A stretch of 9,912 nucleotides of DNA from an uncultured Eubacteriales bacterium (GCA_900319255.1 ONNU01000132.1:1-9912); one strand, 5' to 3'. Counted from the first letter of the stretch, positions 1 to 5,412 are shown. The notes: a model not told the origin generated them from the sequence alone. Program-made: numbers and translations.

Positions 1-258
1 AATATCCTTTTCTGCGGCGCAGGCACGGGAAAAAGCTGCTATACCGAACACCTTTGAGATGATCTCCGCTGCCTCGTCCATATCCGCATTATCATCAAGG
101 GGAGTGACCGTGATGATAGACTGGGAATTTCTGACTGAAAAAGCGCCGATACGATGAAGTCTGTATTTGATGCTTTTTACAAGCCTGTCCTCAAAGTTCT
201 TTCTGTTGAGCCCTTTGAGAACGATCTCGCCCAGCTTTATGAGAATTACTTCTTTCAA
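1..258 (-). CDS. thiI: ThiI, tRNA 4-thiouridine synthetase, N-terminal part (runs off window)
   Basis: ThiI activates uridine 8 of tRNA with ATP and transfers persulfide sulfur to make 4-thiouridine; in some bacteria it also feeds thiazole synthesis. Only the first 86 codons are here, read from 258 down to the window edge. They begin MKEVILIKLGEIVLKGLNRK, the typical N-terminal ferredoxin-like segment of Firmicute ThiI, and continue into the start of the THUMP region (R-N-S-Q-S-I-I-T-V-T-P). The catalytic PP-loop and any rhodanese domain lie outside the window. I chose the TTG at 258-256 because AAAGGGAG (267-274 on the minus strand) sits 8 nt upstream and the protein alignment starts there. 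The cysteine desulfurase gene lies 121 bp upstream on the same strand; a desulfurase-thiI pair is well known in Firmicutes (nifZ-thiI in Bacillus), which supports a dedicated sulfur relay. Confidence 0.9.
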   Translation of the reverse strand, partial: MKEVILIKLGEIVLKGLNRKNFEDRLVKSIKYRLHRIGAFSVRNSQSIITVTPLDDNADMDEAAEIISKVFGIAAFSRACAAEKDI

Positions 259-288
259 TTGAATTTCTCCCTTTAATATAGTAAATAA

Positions 289-342
289 CTGACCGCAGCG
301 CTGTTTTTCATCCGGGGGATAAACGCTGCATTTTACGATCAG
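289..342 (-). other. Two-part hairpin in the iscS-thiI intergenic leader
   Basis: In the minus-strand transcript, CTGATC (342-337) pairs with GGTCAG (294-289) with one G-U, and GCAGCG (329-324) pairs with CGCTGC (300-295). A 7-nt bulge separates the two helices on one side and a 23-nt loop closes the structure. It lies about 15 nt before the thiI ribosome binding site. No U-tract follows, so it is more likely an mRNA-processing or translation-control element than a terminator. The function is inference. Confidence 0.3.
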
Positions 343-379
343 CCATAAAAAATATCCAAAGATGATTTTATCACACTTA

Positions 380-1507
380 TCAGCTTCTTGCAAGAGTTGA
401 AACAGCTATTTTAAGATAGTGAACAATAATATCTGCTTCATCAATGCTGTTTTCGTCAGAAAAGCTTATCCTGATGGCAGAATCTGCTCTTTTATCATCA
501 TATTTCATAGCCTCCAGCACATGGCTTTTGTGACCCTTTGCGCAGGCTGAGCCGCTTGATACGAAAATACCCTTTTCGGCAAGAAAATGAAGCAGCGTTT
601 CCGAACGGAAGCCCGGTATCGAAAAGTTGATGATATAGGGCAGGCAGTCCTCGTCTGAATTGAAGATCAGACCCTCGACCTCTGAAAGCTTCTGTCTGAA
701 ACAGCGGTTAAGCTCCGCAATGCTTTCGACGTTATGCTGCTGACTGTATTTTACAGCCTCGCCCATAGCGCAGATAAACGGTGAAGCCTCGGTTCCCGGA
801 CGAAGCCTGCTTTCCTGCAGGCCTCCGCAGTGAAGCGGAAGTATCCTTGCGCCCTTACGTACATACAATGCGCCGACACCCTTGGGGCCGTGTATCTTAT
901 GTCCGCTGACGGTCATCAGGTCGACACCCAGCTTTTTAGGTATCATTGGCATTTTCATATAAGCCTGAACGGCGTCAACATGAAAAAGCGCAGGCGCTCC
1001 TGCTGCGGCGATTGCGCGGTAGACCGAGCCTATAGGCTGGACTGAGCCAAGCTCATTATTGACTGCCATCATACTGACGAGAATCGTGTCTTTATTGATA
1101 GCTTTCCGTACATCATCAGGGCTGATCTTTCCGGTGGAGTCGGGGGAGAGATATACGACCTCGAAGCCTTCCTTTTCAAGCTGCTGCATACTTTCATAGA
1201 CGGAGGAATGTTCGATGGCTGTGGTGACAATACGGCTGCCCCGTCTTTTCAGGGCGTGGGCTGCGCCGAAAACTGCGGTATTATTAGCTTCTGTGCCCCC
1301 GGAGGTGAAAAAGATCTCTCCGGGTTTTGCGCCGATGGAGGCTGCCACCGTTCTACGGGCTTCATCCATCTCATGCTGAGCCTCAAGCCCCTTTGAATGG
1401 AGGGAGGAAGGATTGCCGTAGAGCTGCGTCATCATTTCATACGCTTTTTTTGCGGCGCTTTCACAAACTCTTGTGGTGGCGCTGTTATCAAGATAAATTT
1501 CTTTCAA
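380..1507 (-). CDS. iscS: Cysteine desulfurase (NifS/IscS family, ThiI partner)
   Basis: A PLP enzyme that converts cysteine to alanine and a protein-bound persulfide, which it hands to acceptors such as ThiI or Fe-S scaffolds. The 375-residue length is usual for the family. Visible landmarks: YLDNSATT at 5-12, GGTEANN at 70-76, the PLP-stacking His in EHSSV (H100), HVDAVQ with D178 and Q181, the Schiff-base lysine in SGHKIHGPKG (K204), LRPGTE at 235-240, and the catalytic cysteine in SSGSAC (C322). The short loop around C322 (S-G-S-A-C-A-K-G) resembles the ThiI-associated NifS/NifZ-type proteins of Firmicutes. The start is TTG at 1507-1505, 7 nt after AGAGG. thiI follows on the same strand, so the likely role is tRNA thiolation. 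It could also be the general Fe-S desulfurase if no other copy exists; the sequence cannot decide this. Confidence 0.93.
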   Translation of the reverse strand: MKEIYLDNSATTRVCESAAKKAYEMMTQLYGNPSSLHSKGLEAQHEMDEARRTVAASIGAKPGEIFFTSGGTEANNTAVFGAAHALKRRGSRIVTTAIEHSSVYESMQQLEKEGFEVVYLSPDSTGKISPDDVRKAINKDTILVSMMAVNNELGSVQPIGSVYRAIAAAGAPALFHVDAVQAYMKMPMIPKKLGVDLMTVSGHKIHGPKGVGALYVRKGARILPLHCGGLQESRLRPGTEASPFICAMGEAVKYSQQHNVESIAELNRCFRQKLSEVEGLIFNSDEDCLPYIINFSIPGFRSETLLHFLAEKGIFVSSGSACAKGHKSHVLEAMKYDDKRADSAIRISFSDENSIDEADIIVHYLKIAVSTLARS

Positions 1508-1561
1508 TTTGTTTCCTCTTTTCTATGGTATCAGGAATGGCTGAAGAGCCTGCTGAAGTGG

Positions 1562-1595
1562 TCTGGCTGTTCTGCTTTCATGCCCTGAGTTATAC
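1562..1595. repeat. Direct repeat copy A (34 bp)
   Basis: Copy A begins TCTGGCTGTTCTGCTTTCAT on the plus strand and matches copy B at 1694-1727 at about 29 of 34 positions, 132 bp apart. On the minus strand both copies fall in the same frame and read Q-G-x-K-A-E-Q-P-D inside a 64-codon ORF (1725-1531). The region lies just upstream of the cysteine desulfurase gene. Confidence 0.7.
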
Positions 1596-1620
1596 TTTGT
1601 TCGTAATCCTGCTTTTGTCC

Positions 1621-1639
1621 GCAGCGGCTTTGCCGCTGC
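1621..1639. repeat. Perfect GC-rich hairpin, 8-bp stem with 3-nt loop
   Basis: GCAGCGGC-TTT-GCCGCTGC is a perfect inverted repeat lying between the two direct-repeat copies. Neither strand continues into a T-tract, so it is a poor intrinsic terminator. The adjoining 16-mer CCGCTGCGGACAAAAG (minus strand, 1627-1612) recurs exactly on the plus strand at 9827-9842, next to another hairpin. That suggests a dispersed repeat family in this genome. Confidence 0.55.
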
Positions 1640-1693
1640 CCTGGGAGAAGTCGGCGGTCAATAGAAGCATAGATATAAAGAATAAATCCCCAA

Positions 1694-1727
1694 TCTGGCT
1701 GTTCCGCTTTATTGCCCTGAGGCATAC
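1694..1727. repeat. Direct repeat copy B (34 bp)
   Basis: This is the second copy, TCTGGCTGTTCCGCTTTATT and onwards, paired with copy A at 1562-1595. In the minus-strand frame its differences from copy A are Thr/Pro and Met/Asn at the front, then only third-position changes (GCA/GCG, GAC/GAT) within the shared K-A-E-Q-P-D. No further gene evidence was found in the 1508-1836 gap. Confidence 0.7.
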
Positions 1728-1804
1728 CCTTTTATCTCTGATCGGCATGGCGAAGAAAAATAAAAAGATAATGCCCGGCTGATAATTCCGGCTCAGGCTG
1801 TCAA

Positions 1805-1818
1805 TAATAATATTATTA
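1805..1818. promoter_or_regulatory. 14-bp AT palindrome upstream of spoVAC
   Basis: TAATAATATTATTA is a perfect palindrome 18 bp before the spoVAC start codon and directly before its ribosome binding site. It could be a protein-binding site or simply low-complexity AT sequence at a promoter. It cannot be assigned to a regulator. Confidence 0.3.
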
Positions 1819-1836
1819 ATGAAAGGGAGTGGAGCT

Positions 1837-2274
1837 ATGGAGCTTACAAATGAAAAATATGCGAAAATGGTGGATCTTCATACGCCGAAAAGTCATATCA
1901 TTAAGGACTCCGCCGGCGCATTTCTGACGGGTGGGTTTATCTGCTGCATAGGGCAGTTTATCAGCGATCTCTATAAGCTGATCGGCTTTTCTCAGAAGGA
2001 CTCCGCCTGTCTTGTCAGCATGACCCTTGTTTTTATGGGGGCTGCGCTGACATATTTAGGGCTTTATGACAATCTTGCAAAATTTGCAGGAGCCGGGACG
2101 CTGGTGCCTATAACCGGCTTTGCAAATGCGGTGGCTTCCCCGGCGATGGAATTCAGATCGGAGGGGCTTGTGCCCGGTACGGGAGCAAAAATGTTTGCGA
2201 TCGCAGGTCCTGTTATAGCTTATGGAGCTATCGCTTCTGTGATATACGGGGTGGTGCTGTATCTGTTTCCGTGA
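1837..2274 (+). CDS. spoVAC: Stage V sporulation protein AC (SpoVAC), solitary
   Basis: SpoVAC is a small integral membrane protein. In Bacillus it belongs to the SpoVA apparatus that moves dipicolinic acid into the forespore and out at germination, and it behaves as a mechanosensitive channel. The 145 residues are close to the usual length. Landmarks: a cytosolic N-terminus with the family-like HTPKSHIIKDS at 16-25, a first membrane segment at about 26-48 (FLTGGFICCIGQ), a second at about 57-76, the conserved FAGAGTLVPITGFANAVAS at 83-101, EFRSEGLVPGTGAKMF at 105-120, and a last hydrophobic segment at about 121-144. An in-frame ATG at 1819 also exists, but AAAGGGAG at 1822-1829 sits 7 nt before the ATG at 1837, so that start is chosen. 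No spoVAD or spoVAE follows; the next gene is an unrelated flavoprotein with its own promoter. Confidence 0.92.
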   Translation: MELTNEKYAKMVDLHTPKSHIIKDSAGAFLTGGFICCIGQFISDLYKLIGFSQKDSACLVSMTLVFMGAALTYLGLYDNLAKFAGAGTLVPITGFANAVASPAMEFRSEGLVPGTGAKMFAIAGPVIAYGAIASVIYGVVLYLFP

Positions 2275-2288
2275 TTTGGGAAGGGTAT

Positions 2289-2322
2289 GGGGCAGCTTTG
2301 CTTGCCCCTGTCCTCCGGGACA
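2289..2322 (+). terminator. Tandem small hairpins after spoVAC (weak terminator candidate)
   Basis: GGGGCA (2289-2294) pairs with TGCCCC (2303-2308), and the adjacent TGTCC (2309-2313) pairs with GGACA (2318-2322). They lie 15 bp past the spoVAC stop codon. No T-run follows, so Rho-independent termination is uncertain. The rest of the 320-bp gap to the next gene is AT-rich and holds the promoter and leader listed below. Confidence 0.3.
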
Positions 2323-2425
2323 TGGAACATGACTTGCTTTTCAGATATCTTTAAGAATTTGTGATTATTCTGCAATAATACAGTGATACTCACCTGAATG
2401 AGTAAAAAACAGCGGATTTTTGGAT

Positions 2426-2443
2426 ATTATTTGTAAAAATAAT
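2426..2443. promoter_or_regulatory. AT-rich inverted repeat upstream of the hrb promoter
   Basis: ATTATTT-GTAA-AAATAAT has a 7-bp perfect arm and a 4-nt spacer. It ends 20 bp before the -35 element of the next promoter. It is positioned like an activator or repressor site, or an UP element. The assignment is by position only. Confidence 0.3.
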
Positions 2444-2463
2444 GCTTAAATCAATAAAAAAAC

Positions 2464-2492
2464 TTGTAAAACAGACGTAATTGTGTTATTAT
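2464..2492 (+). promoter_or_regulatory. Sigma-A-type promoter of the Hrb-like gene
   Basis: TTGTAA (2464-2469), a 17-bp spacer and TATTAT (2487-2492) give a good vegetative promoter match. Transcription would start near 2499, leaving a leader of about 95 nt before the ATG at 2595. Confidence 0.6.
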
Positions 2493-2506
2493 AAGTATGG
2501 TATTTT

Positions 2507-2571
2507 GCCTGGAATAACAGGCGGATATGTCAGCATTATTCCCATTTTATCACCGGTAGGGCTTTGGCCTG
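2507..2571 (+). promoter_or_regulatory. Leader with mutually exclusive base pairings (possible riboregulator)
   Basis: Three pairings compete. GCCTG (2507-2511) can pair with CAGGC (2518-2522). GGAATAA (2511-2517) can pair with TTATTCC (2536-2542). CAGGC (2518-2522) can instead pair with GCCTG (2567-2571), near the ribosome binding site AAAGGAG (2582-2588). I do not recognise a known riboswitch class. Alternative folding is visible; regulation by it is inference. Confidence 0.3.
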
Positions 2572-2594
2572 TTGCCAGTCGAAAGGAGCTTAAT

Positions 2595-3242
2595 ATGTAC
2601 GATAAAATACTGACCTCTCTTTCATACGGAATGTTTGCCGTAGGAGTCAGGGGACAAAACGGACCCAATGCGTGTATCGTCAATACTGTTATGCAGATAT
2701 CGTCCCTTCCTATGACAATCGCAGTAAGCGTGAATCATAACAATTATACCAACGAATGTATCAAGAAATACGGAGAGTTCACCGTAAGCGTACTTTCAGA
2801 AAATACCTCCGGCTCAGCGATCGGCGCTCTGGGATATACCTCAGGACGCGATAATAACAAGCTGGCTAATGTCAGGTATAAGATACTCCGTGAGGGAGCG
2901 CCTGTCATTCAGGAGGATATCTGCTGCTGGTTCCTCTGCAAGGTGGTGCATCAGGTGGAAACAGTGACCCATACTATTTTTATCGCAGAGCCTGTCGCAG
3001 GAAGCGAAAAGATCAAGGGTACTCCCATGACCTATTCCTACTACAGGAATGTTATCAAGGGAAAATCTCCTCAGTATGCTCCGACTTATGTCCCGGAGAT
3101 CGAGGAGGAGACTGAAAAATATATCTGTACTATATGCAGATATGAATACAGCGATCCGCTGATCCCCTTTGAGGAGCTGCCGGATGACTGGATATGTCCC
3201 ATCTGCGGTGCACCGAAGGCTGTCTTTAAAAAAGAGGAATAG
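2595..3242 (+). CDS. hrb: High-molecular-weight rubredoxin-like protein (flavin reductase-rubredoxin fusion)
   Basis: Hrb-type proteins take electrons from NAD(P)H through FMN to a rubredoxin centre and pass them to partners such as flavodiiron protein FprA, which reduces O2 or NO in anaerobes. Residues 1-155 form a flavin reductase-like split-barrel FMN domain (family-typical PNACIVNTVMQISS at 24-37, SVLSENT at 65-71). Residues 156-175 are an acidic linker, and 176-215 a C-terminal rubredoxin with C178-x2-C181 and C201-x2-C204 and the typical LPDDWICPICGAPK. The iron site is short: only 19 residues separate the two CxxC pairs instead of about 29, and the usual Gly after the first pair is Arg (CTICRYEY). 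The frame stays open upstream to 2481, but AAAGGAG at 2582-2588 and the FMN-domain alignment fix the start at the ATG at 2595, giving 215 residues. Soluble and cytoplasmic. No fprA is adjacent, so the partner must be elsewhere. Confidence 0.85.
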   Translation: MYDKILTSLSYGMFAVGVRGQNGPNACIVNTVMQISSLPMTIAVSVNHNNYTNECIKKYGEFTVSVLSENTSGSAIGALGYTSGRDNNKLANVRYKILREGAPVIQEDICCWFLCKVVHQVETVTHTIFIAEPVAGSEKIKGTPMTYSYYRNVIKGKSPQYAPTYVPEIEEETEKYICTICRYEYSDPLIPFEELPDDWICPICGAPKAVFKKEE

Positions 3243-3297
3243 CTTTACGGATGAAGCCCTGTCGGATATGATTTATTTTAGCACAGTTTATAACATA

Positions 3298-3315
3298 TGT
3301 CAAGTATACTTGACA
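3298..3315. promoter_or_regulatory. Perfect 18-bp palindrome, candidate operator of nadA
   Basis: TGTCAAGTATACTTGACA is self-complementary over all 18 bases and includes the -35 hexamer of the nadA promoter. A related half-site, ACTTGTCA, follows at 3329-3336 just before the -10 element. A repressor bound here would block RNA polymerase. In Firmicutes NAD synthesis genes are often repressed by the niacin-responsive NiaR (YrxA), which makes it the first candidate; I cannot confirm that this sequence matches the NiaR motif. Confidence 0.6.
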
Positions 3316-3340
3316 AAATTCATTTTAAACTTGTCATAAT
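3310..3340 (+). promoter_or_regulatory. nadA promoter (TTGACA / CATAAT)
   Basis: A consensus -35 TTGACA (3310-3315) is followed by CATAAT (3335-3340) with a 19-bp spacer, slightly longer than ideal. The palindrome covers the -35 element and the third half-site touches the -10. The transcript would have a leader of about 65 nt. Confidence 0.5.
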
Positions 3341-3365
3341 TACAACTTTATTACATATATGCCTT

Positions 3366-3388
3366 AGTCCCGGGCGAAGTCGGGGACT
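3366..3388 (+). other. Hairpin in the nadA leader
   Basis: AGTCCC pairs with GGGACT around an inner loop, giving a GC-rich stem 24 nt before the nadA ATG. No T-run follows it directly, so it is probably not a terminator. It may stabilise the leader or modulate translation from the nearby CGGAG ribosome binding site. Confidence 0.35.
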
Positions 3389-3412
3389 TACTTAAAAAAT
3401 CGGAGTGTTAAT

Positions 3413-4330
3413 ATGAACATAAGAGAAATGCAGGACGAGATAATGCGTCTGAAAAAAGAAAACGATATCTGTATTCTTGCCCACAGCTATCAGTCACATG
3501 ATATAGTCGAGGTCGCTGATTTTACAGGCGATTCCTATGCGCTGAGCAAGCTTGCAGCAGAAGTGCCGAATAAGACGGTCATAATGTGCGGAGTTCGCTT
3601 TATGGCTGAAACGGTAAAGATGCTTTCGCCGGATAAGAAGGTCATTCTTTCTTCACCGGAGGCAGGCTGTCCTATGGCTGAGCAGATGGACAGGGAGCTT
3701 ATCGAAAATGTAAAAAAACAGTTCGCCGACTATACTGTGGTAGCTTATATCAATACCACAGCCGAACTGAAAACGGTCTGTGATGTCTGCGTTACATCCT
3801 CGTCAGCTGTAAAGATCGTGGGGGCTATTGAAAATAAAAACATTCTTTTTATCCCCGACTGCAATCTCGCTTCCTTTGTTGCAAAACAGCTCCCGGAAAA
3901 AAATATCAAATTCCTCCAGGGCGGCTGTCCCGTTCATGCTGCGATCACAAAGGCTCAGGCAGTGAGCGCAAAGGAAAAGCATCCCGGAGCTTTGCTTCTG
4001 GTACATCCGGAATGCCGTCCCGAGGTCGCGGAGCTTGCGGATTATGTAGGCTCTACCTCCGGCATCATGGATTTCGCAAGAAAATCAGATGCAAAGGAAT
4101 TTATCATCGGCACAGAAAACAGTATAGCCCAGCATCTGCAGTATGAATGTCCTGAGAAAAAATTCTATCTGCTTTCAAAGGGCTTTATCTGCGAAAATAT
4201 GAAATCCACGACCCTGCCCATGGTTCTTGACTGCGTAAAGGGTCAGGGGGGAGAGGAGATAGAAATGTCTCCCGAGATGATAGCTCAGGCAAGAAAATGT
4301 ATAGATAAAATGATCGAGCTGGGCGGCTGA
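3413..4330 (+). CDS. nadA: Quinolinate synthase A (NadA), solitary
   Basis: NadA condenses iminoaspartate with dihydroxyacetone phosphate to quinolinate, the first ring-forming step of de novo NAD synthesis, using an oxygen-sensitive [4Fe-4S] cluster. The 305-residue length is typical of the short bacterial/archaeal form. The three cluster cysteines are visible: C86 in EAGCPMAEQ, C172 in QGGCPVHA and C260 in FICENMKST, spaced as in characterised NadA proteins. Other landmarks are LAHSYQ at 22-27 (usually AHNYQ), the TGDSYALSKLA region at 38-48, INTTAELK at 113-120, VTSSSAV at 127-133, HPEC at 198-201 and VGSTSGI at 212-218. The protein is cytoplasmic. nadB and nadC, the usual operon partners, are absent on both sides; the flanking genes are hrb and a VanY-like gene, so the iminoaspartate source must be encoded elsewhere. 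Confidence 0.95.
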   Translation: MNIREMQDEIMRLKKENDICILAHSYQSHDIVEVADFTGDSYALSKLAAEVPNKTVIMCGVRFMAETVKMLSPDKKVILSSPEAGCPMAEQMDRELIENVKKQFADYTVVAYINTTAELKTVCDVCVTSSSAVKIVGAIENKNILFIPDCNLASFVAKQLPEKNIKFLQGGCPVHAAITKAQAVSAKEKHPGALLLVHPECRPEVAELADYVGSTSGIMDFARKSDAKEFIIGTENSIAQHLQYECPEKKFYLLSKGFICENMKSTTLPMVLDCVKGQGGEEIEMSPEMIAQARKCIDKMIELGG

Positions 4331-4396
4331 CGCTGCTCAGATGAAGCGCCGCCTGTGCTTATGGTTGGCGGGAAATACGGTAAAATAACAATGGGG

Positions 4397-4423
4397 CAGG
4401 CATGACGAAGGACGTTGTGCCTG
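4397..4423 (+). terminator. Hairpin after nadA, weak terminator candidate
   Basis: CAGGCA (4397-4402) pairs with TGCCTG (4418-4423), with an inner ACG/CGT helix. A T5 run follows at 4432-4436, 8 nt after the stem, further than in a classical terminator. A second stem, GGCGGC/GCCGCC (4322-4327/4348-4353), overlaps the nadA stop codon. Together they may partly end nadA transcription before the next gene. Confidence 0.35.
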
Positions 4424-4462
4424 TTCAGTGATTTTTCAACTTCAAAAAGGGATGGTGAAAAA

Positions 4463-5284
4463 GTGAAGAAAAACGATAGGATGTATGCCAAAACAGCGCT
4501 TCGCAAAAATCAGATAAGCAAGCACCGCAGTCTTGGCAGCAGCCGATTTGTTCCGGAGGGCGAAACAAGTCCGGGATTGAAAAGAGCAATGGTGATCCTG
4601 CCGCTTCTGATAATAACCGTTCTGATAGTGATAGTGGTGGCGGCGCTGACACAGTTCAACCGCATTGTACATAATGCCGATACCTCCGTTTCGGCAGAAA
4701 GCAGCAGCCAGCAGCCTGCCGCAGCTGATGACAGCAAGCTTCTTCTTGTGATATCATCCGAAAGCCCGCTGCCCTCAGATTACAAGACAGATCTTGTGGA
4801 TTATGAAAACATTCAGGTGGACCGCTGCATAAAGCCGTCCCTTGAGGAGCTTATGCAGGCAGCGTCAGATGCGGGATTTTCACTGAAGCTTTTATGCGGA
4901 TATGTTTCAGCCGAGATACAGCATAAGAATTTCCAGGCTGAGGTGGACAGACTGCAAAGGGAGGAAAGCATGACCAGAACAAACGCTGTCATGCAGGCGG
5001 AACAGACCGTTCCTGCTGAAAATCACAGCGAGCTGCAAAGCGGACTTGCAGTCCTGTTTTCAGATTCCGCGTCATTTGCTGACACAAAGGAATACCACTG
5101 GCTTGCGGCAAATTCCATGAAATACGGATTTATACTGAGATATCCGGAGAATAAGAAAAAATATACAGGGTTTGAATTTGATCCCACACATTTCCGATAT
5201 GTGGGAAAGGAAAATGCGAAAAAAATGACCACGCTTAATATGACTCTTGAGGAATACAGGGCTTATCTTGATTCGAGAGAGTAG
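4463..5284 (+). CDS. Membrane-anchored VanY-family protein with degenerate active site
   Basis: The fold is that of VanY/LdcB peptidoglycan carboxypeptidases, zinc enzymes that trim D-Ala or tetrapeptide stems outside the membrane. Layout of the 273 residues: basic cytosolic tail at 1-41, one membrane segment at about 42-63 (VILPLLIITVLIVIVVAALT), Ser/Ala/Gln-rich linker at about 72-92, VanY domain at about 92-273. The C-terminal signature AANSMKYGFILRYPENKKKY and FDPTHFRYVG is strong. Catalytic positions are mostly lost: SGYRS is CGYVS (145-149); the zinc motif SxHxxGxAxD reads SELQSGLAVL, so the His is L191 and the Asp is L198; and the catalytic Glu of EPWH is D240, leaving only H243. It is probably a non-enzymatic binding or sensing protein. 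The start is GTG 4463 after AAGGGATGG; ATG 4481 is possible. The gene precedes spoIVFA in the same direction, so a sporulation role is plausible but unproven. Confidence 0.8.
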   Translation: MKKNDRMYAKTALRKNQISKHRSLGSSRFVPEGETSPGLKRAMVILPLLIITVLIVIVVAALTQFNRIVHNADTSVSAESSSQQPAAADDSKLLLVISSESPLPSDYKTDLVDYENIQVDRCIKPSLEELMQAASDAGFSLKLLCGYVSAEIQHKNFQAEVDRLQREESMTRTNAVMQAEQTVPAENHSELQSGLAVLFSDSASFADTKEYHWLAANSMKYGFILRYPENKKKYTGFEFDPTHFRYVGKENAKKMTTLNMTLEEYRAYLDSRE

Positions 5285-5329
5285 GGGAAAGGCTTCGCTG
5301 ATCTGGTATTGACTTTATCCCGTAAAACC

Positions 5330-5380
5330 GGGCTGCCGTACAAGCATTGGAAAATGCAGTGCGGCAGCCCATGAGTTTTT
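5330..5380 (+). terminator. Strong hairpin between VanY-like gene and spoIVFA
   Basis: GGGCTGCCG (5330-5338) pairs perfectly with CGGCAGCCC (5362-5370), and an inner GCATT/AATGC helix (5344-5348/5353-5357) closes on GGAA. T5 at 5376-5380 follows after five bases, so this can terminate the VanY-like transcript. The 3' arm could also pair with a second GGGCTG at 5397-5402, and CCCG at 5319-5322 could pair with CGGG at 5329-5332, so alternative structures exist. Confidence 0.5.
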
Positions 5381-5384
5381 ACCG

Positions 5385-5412
5385 GCATATTCCCCCGGGC
5401 TGTGCATATAAT
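5385..5412 (+). promoter_or_regulatory. Sigma-E-like sporulation promoter for spoIVFA-spoIVFB
   Basis: GCATATT (5385-5391) fits the Bacillus sigma-E -35 consensus KMATATT at all seven positions. CATATAAT (5405-5412) fits the -10 consensus CATACAMT at seven of eight. The spacer is 13 bp, one less than the usual 14-15. It ends 44 bp before the spoIVFA start, and the spoIVF operon of Bacillus is itself sigma-E dependent. The match is seen in sequence; use by sigma-E is inference. Confidence 0.65.

Noticed and set aside
1327..1782. Plus-strand 151-codon ORF with hydrophobic stretches
   Set aside because: It overlaps the start of the cysteine desulfurase on the other strand and then crosses the repeat region; it has no ribosome binding site and no family resemblance.
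1744..1809. Sigma-G-like promoter for spoVAC
   Set aside because: Candidates such as GCATG with GATAATG, or CAATAATA alone, match the sigma-G elements poorly or at the wrong spacing.
2481..2594. Possible N-terminal extension of the Hrb-like protein by 38 codons
   Set aside because: It would overlap the promoter -10 element, and the strong AAAGGAG site and domain boundary point to the ATG at 2595.
4358..4386. Promoter for the VanY-like gene (TTATGG / TAAAAT)
   Set aside because: The -35 is weak and the spacing is 16; not convincing. Transcription may come from nadA readthrough.
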